From the NCBI GenBank assembly GCA_035771175.1, contig CM069603.1, positions 19,816,286 through 19,880,285 on the forward strand: DNA of 64,000 nt, in the 5' to 3' direction. Each line of letters opens with the position of its first letter. Position 1 is the stretch's first letter. Source of the stretch: Paratinospora sagittata. Lineage: Eukaryota > Streptophyta > Magnoliopsida > Ranunculales > Menispermaceae. Position numbers and translations under genes: made by a program. Of the stretch, positions 1 to 11,400 are shown piece after piece. The notes below the pieces were generated by a model. That model made no database searches. It worked only from the letters and a program-made list of their open reading frames with translations, and was not told the origin of the DNA.

Positions 1-775
1 AGATTTGCAGAGGCTATCCCTTGTTTAAAACTCTAAGTATATGAAGTGGTCTCGGTAAGATAACACATCAAAAAGGAACACATCACCTGTTTTGCATCAA
101 GAACACATCAAACAACAACTTTCGAATTCTACAAAGATCAAGCTCGAAGAACGAAGACATATCTCATGTTTAACGCATTAGTTTGATCTCTGGTGTAGGG
201 TAACCCCTAAATCAATGTCAGCACTAAAACTCAAAAAATTGCAAAGTCTTCAAAATCACTTTCGATATAGTATTTCAATTTGACAAAAATGTTTTTCGAA
301 AGGTTTTAATCATAATTTTAATGAGTTTTGAATTATTTCAAAGTGTTTATTCTTGTATCAAAGTGTTTTGAGTCAATGAAATGGTTCTTTAGTGTCAAAA
401 TATTAATGTTTCAAAAATAAGGCTATCCAGCAATTGGCACGTCTTAGACTAAAATTTAATATTTCTAACGAGAAAAATGTGGGTACTTCTGCTTGCTCGA
501 TTTTTCTATTCCTTCACAGTTTTGCTAGGTTATCTTAATCGAAATATTCTCTAGTAACACCTAGATGATTCCCATTGTCTCGCACGCCCAAAAAACATTA
601 GATTGAACAATGTTTTTAATTCAAATCATTTTGTAGTACTCTTGCTCTTTAACCTTCAACTTCAAATTTTATAAAACACTCATTCTCTGATTTTCAAAAA
701 TACAACGCGCACGATATTTGCAAGTTATATTGAGCTTTTCGAAGAGTTTTTCAAGAGAAGAAAGTAATGATTCTT

Positions 776-793
776 GCCTTTGCAAAAAAAGGC
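776..793. repeat. Conserved hairpin inside the satellite monomer (representative copy)
   Basis: The sequence gcctttgcaaaaaaaggc can form a 6-bp stem (gccttt with aaaggc) around an A-rich loop. The same element recurs near the end of nearly every monomer, about 70 to 90 bp before the next monomer start; in some copies of the 32-44 kb tract the A run is one base longer. At least one copy has stem mutations (near 24541). Conservation may simply reflect array homogenisation, so function is not implied. Confidence 0.6.
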
Positions 794-1488
794 TTCGAAT
801 TGAATCAAAATTGCAATCTGTCTTGATGTTCAGCTAGTTCTTCATTTTAACCCTTGTGTGCTAAGATTTGCAGAGGCTATCCATTGTTTAAAACTCTAAG
901 TTTATGAAGTGGTCTCGGTAAGATAACACATCAAAAAGGAACATATCACCTATTTTGCGTCAAGAACACATCAAACAATAGCTTTCGAATTCTACAAAGA
1001 TCAAGCTCGAAGAACGAAGACATATGTCATGTCTAATGCATTAGTTTGATCTCTGGTGTGTAGGGTAACCCCTCGATCCATCGCAGCACTAAAACTCTTA
1101 AAATTTCAAAGTCTTCAAAATCATTTTCGATATAGTATTTTATTTTGAAAAAAATGTTTTCTGAAAGGTTTTAATCATAATTTTAATGAGTTTTGAATTA
1201 TTTAAAAGTGTTTAATCTTATATCAAAGTCTTTTGAGTCAATGAAATGGTTCTTTAGTATCAAAATATTAATTTTTCAAAAATAAGGCTATCCAGCAATT
1301 TGCACGTCTTAGACTAAAATCTGATATTTCTAACGAGAAAAATGTGGGCACTTCTGCTTGCTCGATTTTTCTATTCCTTCACAGTTTTGCCAGGTTATCT
1401 TATTTGAAATATTCTCTAGTAACACCTAGATGATTCCCATTGTCTCGCACGCCCAAAAAACTTTAGATTGTACAATGTTTTGAATTCA

Positions 1489-1500
1489 AATCATTTTGTA
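1489..1500. repeat. 12-bp perfect palindrome in the satellite monomer (representative copy)
   Basis: TTTGAATTCAAA is a perfect inverted repeat containing an EcoRI site. It recurs in most monomers; the copy in the first monomer is changed to a tttaattcaaa form. A second GAATTC lies about 505 bp upstream in the same monomer (987-992). Typical monomers therefore carry two EcoRI sites spaced roughly 505 and 360 bp apart. Confidence 0.75.
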
Positions 1501-4500
1501 GTACTCTTGCTCTTTAACCTTCAACTTCAAGTTTTATAAAACACTCATTCTCTGATTTTCAAAAATACAACGCGCACGATATTTGCAAGTTATATTGAGC
1601 TTTTCGAAGAGTTTTTCAAGAGAAGAAAGTAATGATTCTTGCCTTTGCAAAAAAAGGCTTCGAATTGAATCAAAATTGCAATCTGTCTTGATGTTCAGCT
1701 AGTTCTTCATTTTAACCCTTGTGTGCTAAGATTTGCAGAGGCTATCCATTGTTTAAAACTCTAAGTATATGAAGTGGTCTCGGTAAGATAACACATCGAA
1801 AAGGAACACATCACCTGTTTTGCGTCAAGAACACATCAAACAATAGCTTTCGAATTCTACAAAGATCAAGCTCGAAGAACGAAGACATATGTCATGTCTA
1901 ATGCATTAGTTTGATCTCTGGTGTGTAGGGTAACCCCTCGATCAATCTCAACACTAAAACTCTGAAAATTTGAAAGTCTTCAAAATCACTTTCGATATAG
2001 TATTTTATTTTGAAAAAAATGTTTTCTGAAAGGTTTTAATCACAATTTTAATGAGTTTTGAATTATTTAAAAGTGTTTAATCTTATATCAAAGTGTTTTG
2101 AGTCAATGAAATGGTTCTTTAGTGTCAAAATATTAATTTTTCAAAAATAAGGCTATCCACCAATTTGCACGTCTTAGACTAAAATTTAATATTTCTAACG
2201 AGAAAAATGTGGATACTTCTGCTTGGTCGATTTTTCTATTCCATCACAGTTTTGCAAGGTTATCTTAATTGAAATATTCTCTAGTAACACTTAGATGATT
2301 CCGATTATCTCGCACGCCCAAAAAACTTTAGATTGAACAATGTTTTGAATTCAAATCATTTTGTAGTACTCTTGCTCTTTAACCTTCAACTTCAAATTTT
2401 ATAAAACACTCATTCTCTGATTTTCAAAAATACAACACGCACGATATTTTTCAAGTTAGATTGAGCTTTTCGAAGAGTTTCTCAAGAGAAGAAAGTAATG
2501 ATTCTTGCCTTTGCAAAAAAAGGCTTCGAATTGAATCAAAATTGCAATCTGCCGTGATGTTCAGCTAGGTTCTTCATTTTATCCCTTGTGTGCTAAGATT
2601 TGCAGAGGCTATCCCTTGTTTAAAACTCTAAGTATATGAAGTGGTCTCGGTAAGATAACACATCAAAAAGGAACACATCACCTGTTTTGCATCAAGAACA
2701 CATCAAACAACAACTTTCGAATTCTACAAAGATCAAGCTCGAAGAACGAAGACATATCTCATGTTTAACGCATTAGTTTGATCTCTGGTGTAGGGTAACC
2801 CCTCGATCAATGTCAGCACTAAAACTCAAAAAATTGCAAAGTCTTCAAAATCACTTTCGATATAGTATTTCAATTTGACAAAAATGTTTTTCGAAAGGTT
2901 TTAATCATAATTTTAATGAGTTTTGAATTATTTAAAAGTGTTTATTCCTGTATCAAAGTGTTTTGAGTCAATGAAATGGTTCTTTAGTGTCAAAATATTA
3001 ATGTTTCAAAAATAAGGCTATCCAGCAATTGGCACGTCTTAGACTAAAATTTAATATTTCTAACGAGAAAAATGTGGGTACTTCTGCTTGCTCGATTTTT
3101 CTATTCCTTCACAGTTTTGCAAGGTTATCTTAATTAAAATATTCTCTAGTAACACCTTGATGATTCCCATTATCTCGCGCGCCCAAAAAACTTTAGATTG
3201 AACAATGTTTTGAATTCAAATCATTTTGTAGTACTCTTGCTCTTTAACCTTCAACTTCAAGTTTTATAAAACACTCATTCTCTGATTTTCAAAAATACAA
3301 CATGCACGATATTTGCAAGTTAGATTGAGCTTTTCGAAGTGTTTTTCAAGAGAAGAAAGTAATGATTCTTGCCTTTGCAAAAAAAGGCTTCGAATTGAAT
3401 CAAAATTGCAATCTGTCTTGATGTTCAGCTAGTTCTTCATTTTAACCCTTGTGTGCTAAGATTTGCAGAGGCTATCCATTGTTTAAAACTCTAAGTATAT
3501 GAAGTGGTCTCGGTAAGATAACACATCAAAAAGGAACACATCACCTGTTTTGCGTCAAGAACACATCAAACAACAACTTTCGAATTCTACAAAGATCAAG
3601 CTCGAAGAACGAAGACATATGTCATGTCTAATGCATTAGTTTGATCTCTGGTGTGTAGGGTAACCCCTCGATCAATCTCAGCACTAAAACTCTGAAAATT
3701 TGAAAGTCTTCAAAATCACTTTGGATATAGTATTTTATTTTGAAAAAAATGTTTTCCGAAAGGTTTTAATCATAATTTAAATGAGTTTTGAATTATTTAA
3801 AAGTGTTTAATCTTATATCAAAGTGTTTTGAGTCAATGAAATGGTTCTTTAGTGTCAAAATATTAATTTTTCAAAAATAAGGCTATCCACCAATTTGCAC
3901 GTCTTAGACTAAAATATGATATTTCTAACGAGAAAAATGTGGGCACTTCTGCTTGCTCGATTTTTCTTTTCCTTCACAGTTTTGCCAGGTTATCTTAATT
4001 GAAATATTCTCCAGTAACACCTAGAAGATTCCCATTGTCTCGCACGCCCAAAAAACTTTAGATTGAACAATGTTTTGAATTCAAATCATTTTGTAGTACT
4101 CTTGCGCTTTAACCTTCAACTTCAAGTTTTATAAAACACTCATTCTCTGATTTTCAAAAATACAACACGCACGATATTTGCAAGTTAGATTGAGCTTTTT
4201 GAAGTGTTTTTCAAGAGAAGAAAGTAATGATTCTTGCCTTTGCAAAAAAAGGCTTCGAATTGAATCAAAATTGCAATCTGTCTTGATGTTCAGCTAGTTT
4301 CTTCATTTTATCCCTTGTGTGCTAAGACTTGCAGAGGCTATCCCTTGTTTAAAACTCTAAGTATATGAAGTGGTCTCGATAAGATAACACAACAAAAAGG
4401 AACACATCACCTGTTTTGCATCAAGAACACATCAAACAATATAGCTTTCGAATTCTACAAAGATCAAGCTCGAAGAACGAAGACATATCTCATGTCTAAT

Positions 4501-5190
4501 GCATTAGTTTGATCTCTGGTGTGTAGGGTAACCCCTCGATCAATGTCAGCACTAAAACTCTAAAAATTGCAAAGTCTTCAAAATCACTTTCGATATAGTA
4601 TTTCATTTTGAAAAAACTGTTTTCCGAAAGGTTTTAATCATAATTTTAATGAGATTTGAATTATTTAAAAGTGTTTAATCTTATATCAAAGTGTTTTGTG
4701 TCAATGAAATGGTTCTTTAGTGTCAAAATATTAATTTTTCAAAAATAAGGCTATCCACCAATTTGCACGTCTTAGACTAAAATATGATATTTCTAACGAG
4801 AAAAATGTGGGCACTTCCGCTTGCTCGATTTTTCTTTTCCTTCACAGTTTTCCAGGTTATCTTAATTGAAATATTCTCTAGTAACACCTAGAAGATTCCC
4901 ATTGTCTCGCACGCCCAAAAAACTTTAGACTTAACAATGTTTTGAATTCAAATCATTTTGTAGTACTCTTGCTCTTTAACCTTCAACTTCAAGTTTTATA
5001 AAACACTCATTCTCTGATTTTCAAAAATACAACACGCACGATATTTGCAAGTTAGATTGAGCTTTTCGAAGTGTTTTTCAAGAGAAGAAAGTAATGATTC
5101 TTGCCTTTGCAAAAAAAGGCTTCGAATTGAATCAAAATTGCAATCTGTCTTGATGTTTAGCTAGTTCTTCATTTTAACCCTTGTGTGCTA

Positions 5191-5248
5191 AGATTTGCAG
5201 AGGCTATCCATTGTTTAAAACTCTAAGTTTATGAAGTGGTCTCGGTAA
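5191..5248. repeat. Truncated satellite monomer at the left retrotransposon junction
   Basis: These are the first 58 bp of a monomer, ending in ctcggtaa. Satellite similarity stops exactly there; other monomers continue gataacac, whereas here the next bases are the element's taattaaag. The last five satellite bases, ggtaa, are also the bases found just after the gag-pol stop codon (13052-13056), giving a 5-bp microhomology at the junction. The monomer resumes at 16059 with 41 bp missing. Its variant type (aagtttatgaag, and later gattgtacaatg) matches the monomer at 864. Confidence 0.93.
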
Positions 5249-5304
5249 TAATTAAAGTACAATATCTAAAATTTCGAGGACGAAATTTCCTAAGTTGGGG
5301 AGAT
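5244..5304 (+). mobile_element. Extra copy of the element's 3' internal end, left of the 5' LTR
   Basis: These 61 bp are identical to 13052-13112, the stretch between the gag-pol stop codon and the 3' LTR, including the polypurine tract ggggaga (5297-5303). The first five bases (ggtaa) are shared with the satellite, so 56 to 61 bp belong to the element. A canonical insertion would have satellite DNA directly abutting TGTAACG. The tail shows that the left end was formed by something other than ordinary integration, such as loss of part of a tandem (three-LTR) element or capture of an aberrant cDNA. Confidence 0.95.
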
Positions 5305-5327
5305 TGTAACGACCCACTTTTCGCACC

Positions 5328-5373
5328 TGACGTCATGATGACGTGGACTGCCAATACGTGGTCTTGTACACGT
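5328..5373 (+). promoter_or_regulatory. Cluster of four ACGT-core motifs at the start of the 5' LTR
   Basis: Four ACGT cores lie at 5330, 5341, 5356 and 5370, in the contexts TGACGTCA, TGACGTGG, ATACGTGG and ACACGTAG. Plant bZIP factors, including those bound to as-1-like and ABRE-like elements, recognise ACGT cores. The dense spacing (11, 15 and 14 bp) in the expected U3 region suggests a transcription-factor-binding region. The binding role is inferred. Confidence 0.5.
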
Positions 5374-5600
5374 AGTCGATGTGTAAAATACCCGTATACT
5401 GTGTGTACGAGGTAGTTTCATAAATTTGCGTGTTTGATATGTATTAGTGTATAATGGCCTAATACATGAAATAATAATGTGTTATGATCAATTAGGTGTT
5501 AAATTACATGTGGTATAATCAATTAGGCAATAAATCTAATACTGTTCACATGCTCATTAAATGAATAAATAATGAAATGAATAGATTAAACAAATAAGGT

Positions 5601-6013
5601 GGCTTGTGCATGTTATGTAATAGGTGTCTTACTCAAATTCAGCCACCATGAACTCATTTAGACACCTATTGGCTTGTGCATGCTATGTAACATGTGTCTT
5701 AAGCAAATTGACACCTATTGGCATGTATGTAACATGTGTCTTAAGCAAATTGACACCTATTGGCTTGTGCATGCTATGTAACATGTGTCTTAAGCAAATT
5801 GACACCTATTGGCATGTATGTAACATGTGTCTTAAGCAAATTGACACCTATTGGCTTGTGCATGCTATGTAACATGTGTCTTAAGCAAATTGACACCTAT
5901 TGGCTTGTATGTAACATGTGTCTTAAGCAAATTGACACCTATTGGCTTGTGCATGCTATGTAACATGTGTCTTAAGCAAATTCAGCCACCATGAACTCAT
6001 TTAGACACCTATT
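5601..6013 (+). repeat. LTR minisatellite with alternating 49- and 42-bp units (5' LTR)
   Basis: Eight units account for the whole 413 bp in the order 70, 49, 42, 49, 42, 49, 42, 70 bp. Each begins ggc(t/a)tgt and ends gacacctatt. The 42-bp units lack the gcatgcta portion of the 49-bp units. The first and last units are longer and share a distinctive cagccaccatgaactc insert, so the array is book-ended. The first unit contains an 11-bp inverted repeat (aataggtgtct at 5619-5629, agacacctatt at 5660-5670). The apparent 82- and 67-residue reading frames here are by-products of the repeat. The identical array is at 13409-13821. Confidence 0.95.
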
Positions 6014-8222
6014 GGCTTGTTGGCATGAATTGTTTAGTGGCTGAAATGTGCAAGTGAAGTGCATACCAGAATATTAAGCTAGAGAGAAATTGAGAATACG
6101 GTTGAAGAAGAAGGAGATTTTGGAGCTCCAAAGGAAGGTGAGATCCATAGTTTTAGATGTGAAAGTTTCATATTCAAACTCTCCTCTTCATTCTATACAT
6201 TATATGTGACATGCGACAACTTTCCATGGCTAGTTTGAAACTGGAAAGTGATGAGTTTGGATTGAAATGGAGGTGAATTGAAGCTCAAACAATGGGGGTT
6301 TGATTTCTGGATTATGGGTAAGTTTTCTAATGATAAATTCACTAAGTTTCAGTGATTGAATGGTAGTAATTTAATGTATTTGAATTGATGAAAATGGGAA
6401 ATGTTCATGGCTGAATTTACAGATTTCAAACCTGATTTTAATAACTGAATTTTGCTATTTTGATAAAGTTATTTGCTGGAATTTAGTCTTGAATATTTGG
6501 TGACCATTTTGATGATTAAAAACACTAGTTTTTATGGGAAGAACATGATGTTCCAGCCATGTTAAAACAGGGTTTTTGGAACCCAATTTGAGTGACCATT
6601 TGTGGTCTTTTCTTATGTGTATTGATTGAAAATTGGTCTTGACTATTCTGTGATGATAAATTACAAAGATTGGAGTGCAAAGTATGTGAAATTCTGAGTT
6701 TAAGGATGTATACAAGTTGCTGGAAAAATTTCAGATTTGAGACTGATTTGGTAAGATGCTTACCAGTACATTTAGGTTGAATTAGTGATTAATTGATGCT
6801 TTAGTTGATAAATTCATGTGCTGGAAATTTAGAAATTAGGCAATGGCAATACATTGGTAAGTTGTTCAATGATAGAGTTTGATCAAGTTGATGGGTACTT
6901 GGCTGAAAATTTAGTGCTGGAAATGTTAGAGCATTTGAAGAATGCTTAGGTAACTTGCTTAGGGATAAAATTGATTAACTTATAGAGATGGACATTTTGT
7001 GTTAATTTGGTGATCAAAAGGGTAATTTGATCATGTGGTGGAAATTCTATCTTAGTAACTAAAGGTAATGGGTTATTAATACTTGGTAATTAATCAAGTG
7101 ATTAAATTCATTTTTCTCAAATTCATTTGTGTGTGTGCAATGTGAAATTTGCAGTGGATGAATTATGAATTGGATGAAGATTTGTGAACACAAATGAAGT
7201 ATTGGTGAATTGGTGAAAAAAATGTGGACTTAGGCCAAATTTTGTGATTTGTGAGTATTTCTCACCTTACTTCTCCATGTATAGCATTGTAGATATATGA
7301 AATTGAATTCTTGAATGATATGCATTATATTATATATGTGCATTGTATTTATGATCATGAGCACGGATTTTATGCATTAACATGGCCTTAGATATTTCGG
7401 ATTAAATACCTTGGCGTTGGATTTGTTTCTATTTACTTGTTCTTTAGGGAAAAGTGTCTTGTGAAAGGGACTTTTCGAATCACTAAGGAATGTAAGGGTA
7501 GAAGGATTAGTTGGATAACGTGTTGGTTTGAACCCATGGCGCAATGGGGGAAATGTAGGCAATGTTATCCTGATATGACCTCCTGTTGAGGCTTTTCTAC
7601 ATATCTTTTATGAAAATGATGCATAATTATATCTTTAATTTGGAAGCATGAATCATAAATTTTCTTAATGCATTTCAATTTACCAATGTTATTTCAAGCA
7701 ACATACATGTTTTACATAAGTGCATATGTGGAGATTTTTTTTGTGAAAAGTACTCACTGAGCTAGTTGAGCTCATTCCATTTTCCCTTATATTTTTCAGG
7801 ATCAGATCGTAAAGGAAAGGACAAGGCTTAGAGTTGGTGTAGCTTGCCTTACTTCTTGTTGATGTGAGTTTTGATTTGTACATAAGGAAAATAGGAGAAG
7901 ATATTTGTGTTTTGTTTTGTTAATGTATAATTATCACAGATACTATGATATATAACATATAGTTCGTGAGACAATTTTAATATGTATATGCTAAATGGAA
8001 TAATAATAAAATATCCATGTTTATAGTAAGGATAGTCGAATCTTGTGGATTGGGTCGATGACCTCATAATCTGGATGATGATGCCATATCTCGGTATTTA
8101 ATTCAACTATCCTGATCATATACATATTATGTCTTTGGATCGTATGTAACCTTCTGAGTAGAGGCTTATCAGTGCCTCAGGTTTGTCGGGTTGTGACATT
8201 CTCTGGGGTACTGTGCCGGTCG

Positions 8223-8230
8223 TGACGTCA
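8223..8230 (+). promoter_or_regulatory. Second TGACGTCA palindrome near the 5' LTR end
   Basis: A perfect TGACGTCA, the same octamer as at 5328-5335, lies 20 bp from the LTR end. The LTR therefore carries the same bZIP/CRE-type palindrome close to both termini. Function is inferred only from the motif. Confidence 0.35.
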
Positions 8231-8254
8231 CCCAGGAAGGGGTCGCGACAATAT

Positions 8255-8267
8255 TGGTATCAGAGCC
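8255..8267 (+). other. Primer-binding site, initiator tRNA-Met
   Basis: TGGTATCAGAGCC starts four bases after the LTR ends and is complementary to the 3' end of plant initiator methionine tRNA (13-nt match, including the CCA end). This is where minus-strand cDNA synthesis would be primed. The following 197 bp up to the gag ATG is an untranslated leader with no other recognised feature. Confidence 0.93.
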
Positions 8268-8464
8268 TGAAGTTGAGAATACCTACGGTCAAGTTATAAA
8301 ATCTTTAAGAAAGATAAAAGCTTTAGAATATTATGTTTTGATTGTATGGGTATTATATGGGTAGTTAGATTATGAATAATGATATCCATAGTATGCTACC
8401 CTGCCTGATGTATTTTGCCATTGACATTGCAGCTTTTTGAAGAAAGGCAAAATCAGGGTTAGCA

Positions 8465-11400
8465 ATGGACCCTAGCGATCAAGATAGGCTGAAGAGGTTG
8501 GAGGAAATGGTTACTATCTTGCAGCAGCAGAATGCTCAACTTTTTGAGATGATTACTAAGCTGCAACAAGATAGGCCACGTGTTGATGCACCTGCTGTTC
8601 AGGGTGTGGGCACTAGTAGTGTTGGTGTCATGGATGTCACTCCTCCTACTGAAATTACTGTACCGACTCCTGAGTCTGGTGCAGACGTTGAGGAGAAGAA
8701 ACGATATGAGAAAGAGATGAAAGCATTCAAGATACGAGAACCTCCAACATTTTCAGGCAGTTTGAAGCTTGAGGATGCTGAGAGTTGGATTCAGCGCATT
8801 GAGGTCATCCTGAACGATATGCAGGCTCTAGACAGAGACAGAGTTCGTCTGGCTAGATTTAAGTTGGCTGATGCGGCTGATAAATGGTGGGAAACTACTC
8901 AGAGATCTCTTGGTGAGATCAAAACTTGGATGAAATTTAAGGAGTTGTTTTATGCTACTTACTACCCGCGATCAGAGGTTGATCGGAGACGAAATGAGTT
9001 CATTCAGTTGACCCAGGGTAGTAAATCAGTTCGAGAGTACGAGCATGAGTTTACCAGACTCTCACTCTTTGCTCCAGAGTTAGTACCTACCGATGCTTTG
9101 AGGATGGCGAGATTGAGGGATGGTTTCCGGGATCAGATTCGACAGGGATTAGCTTTGGCTGGTGTGTCGACTTATGATCAGGCTTTGAGGCAGGCTATGG
9201 ATTTTGAGACTGCTGAGGCTGCGGCTAGATCTAAGACGACGACTATTCCGCCAGTACCTGTATTTCCTTCTGCTTCATCATTTCCATCGTCAGGAAAACT
9301 CAAAAAGAAGTGGGACAAGAAGCCTTGGAATAAAGATAAGAAGCCCAAGTCCAGTGGTGGATTTTCTGGAGTTGATTCATTTGTTGCTCCTGCTTCTGTA
9401 GCATCTGTTCCAGCAGTGTACAATAAGGGAGATCAGACTCCAGTGAGATCACAGAGTCAGTCACAGACTGCATCATCAGTTCCGAGACCCGTTATTACTT
9501 GCTTCAGATGTGGTGTGAAAGGCCACAAGGCTAATCAGTGTTCTGCGCCGAGGCAATTTTCTGCTCCAGCTATTTCTGTTACATCTGGTACGAAGGAGCA
9601 AGCTAAGGCAGTGACTGAACCAGATCCTGATGCCAGTAAGAATCTGATTGAGGGTATGAGTTCTATTTGTGATATAATGTTGCATGTGTTGATTGATTCT
9701 GGTTCTACGTTATCATTCATATCTGGACATGTGGTAGATAGGCTTAAATTGCCTGTGGTTAGAGCTAGTACACCTTTGATTTTGAGTACAGCTACGGGTG
9801 AGAGAATCTACCCAGATATGATTTGCATGAATTGTGTGGTCAAATATGAGGACCTAGAAATGCTTGTGAACCTTAGGGTGTTAGAGTTCCTCGATTTTGA
9901 TGCTATTTTGGGTATGGACTGGTTGGCGGCGTATCACGCCCAAGTGGATTGTTTCCATAAACAGATTGTATTACAGATCCATGGGCGGCCATCAGTTGTC
10001 TACAGAGGTATGACTTCTACCAGACCACCTACCCGAGGCAGACTGGCTACTGATGTAGAAACTGCACTCATGGCTAGTATTAGGCCATTAGAAGAAAAGG
10101 ATCAAGGCATTCAGATTTCTGATATTCCAATAGTGAGTGAATTTCCCGATGTGTTTCCTGAAGATTTACCGGGATTACCACCCAAGCGGGAAATTGACTT
10201 CATTATTGAGCTAATGCCTGATACTAAACCTATCTCTATTCCACCTTATCGGATGGCACCGAAGGAGTTGCAAGAACTCAAGGTGCAGGTAGAAGAGCTT
10301 TTGAATAAAGGGTTTATTAACCCTAGTATGTCACCTTGGGGTGCACCGGTTCTTTTTGTGAAAAAGAAAGACGGGAGTCTGAGATTGTGTATAGATTACC
10401 GTCAGCTGAACAAAGTCACCATTAAGAACAAATATCCTCTACCTCGCATTGATGATCTGTTTGATCAGTTAAATGGTGCCAAATTTTTCTCTAAGATTGA
10501 TTTGAGATCAGGCTACCATCAGTTGAGGATTAGAGAAGAAGATGTCCCGAAAACTGCCTTCAGGACGAGATATGGTCATTATGAATTTTTGGTCATGCCA
10601 TTTGGGCTAACGAACGCACCTGTGATGTTTATGGATTTGATGCAGAGGGTGTTTAGACCATATCTAGATCATTTCATTATTGTCTTTATTGACGATATTT
10701 TGATATATTCCAAAGCACGTGAGGAGCATGAGCAGCACCTCCGGATCACATTGCATACATTAAAAGAGCATAGGCTATATGCTAAACTCAGCAAATGTGA
10801 GTTTTGGATAAATGAGGTGAAATTTTTAGGTCATGTGGTTAGTGCTGAAGGTATTTCTGTTGATTCTGCTAAGGTCGAGGCAATTATAAATTGGCCAAGA
10901 CCAACCACAGTGACAGAGATTCGCAGTTTTTTGGGTCTAGCTGGTTATTACAGAAGGTTTGTGGAGGGTTTTTCCAAATTAGGTACTCCACTTACTAGGC
11001 TAACTCAGAAAAATGTGCCATATGTGTGGACTTCAGCATGTGAGGATGCTTTCAATGAACTAAAGAAAAAGTTGACTACTGCCCCGGTTTTAGTGCTCCC
11101 AAAACCTGGAAAAGAGTTGGTGATTTACACTGATGCATCACATGCAGGTTTAGGCTGTGTATTGATGCAGACGGGTAGAGTAATTGCTTATGCATCTAGA
11201 CAGTTGAAGGTGCATGAGAAAAACTACCCTGTGCATGATTTGGAGTTGGCAGCAGTAGTTTTTGCATTGAAATTGTGGAGGCATTACCTCTATGGGGAAA
11301 GGTTCACATTGTATTCTGACCATAAGAGTTTGAAATACTTGTTTGACCAGAAGGAACTGAATATGAGACAGCGTAGATGGTTGGAATTCCTAAAGGATTA

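Larger units (their letters stand above)
1..5248. repeat. Satellite array, left block (six ~865-bp monomers plus 58 bp)
   Basis: Head-to-tail copies of one AT-rich monomer. Taking the motif agatttgcagaggctatcc as the phase, copies start at 1, 864, 1729, 2596, 3459, 4325 and 5191, with spacings of 863 to 867 bp. The copy at 5191 is cut after 58 bp by the retrotransposon. Landmarks recur in the same order in each copy: an aacacatca-rich stretch, a cgaattctac block, gtagggtaaccc, a T-rich middle, cgcacgccc, the palindrome TTTGAATTCAAA, and a GCCTTT/AAAGGC hairpin near the end. Copies 1 and 2596 share a variant lacking one TG before tagggtaaccc, so they are probably siblings three monomers apart. 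There is no credible coding potential. The family is not recognised; it could be centromeric, pericentromeric or subtelomeric heterochromatin. Confidence 0.97.
5305..8250 (+). repeat. 5' long terminal repeat (2946 bp)
   Basis: It starts TGTAACGACC and ends GCGACA, so it has the TG...CA termini of LTR elements, and it is followed four bases later by the PBS. It aligns without any gap to 13113-16058 (offset 7808). I count 11 single-base differences, at 6865, 7119, 7232, 7376, 7398, 7425, 7658, 7699, 7821, 7900 and 8234. There are none in the first 1560 bp. Contents include an ACGT-core cluster near the start, a minisatellite at 5601-6013, a TA-rich stretch near 7325-7337 that could hold a TATA box, and an AATAAA at 8005-8010 that could be a poly(A) signal. 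U3/R/U5 borders cannot be set from sequence alone. Small ORFs within it are not credible genes. Confidence 0.96.

Noticed and set aside
1045..1075. Telomere-like tagggtaaccc in each monomer
   Set aside because: It is a single short GGGTAACCC-type motif per monomer, not a tandem TTTAGGG run.
5624..5963. 82- and 67-residue ORFs in the LTR (and copies at 13432 and 13568)
   Set aside because: They are translations of the 49/42-bp minisatellite, with repeated peptide blocks and no domain.
9178..9423. Small ORFs overlapping gag-pol in other frames (9178-9423 minus, 9204-9401 plus, 9476-9720 minus, 11411-11635 minus, 12019-12216 minus)
   Set aside because: All lie inside the clear 1528-codon polyprotein frame and look like shadows of its codon pattern.
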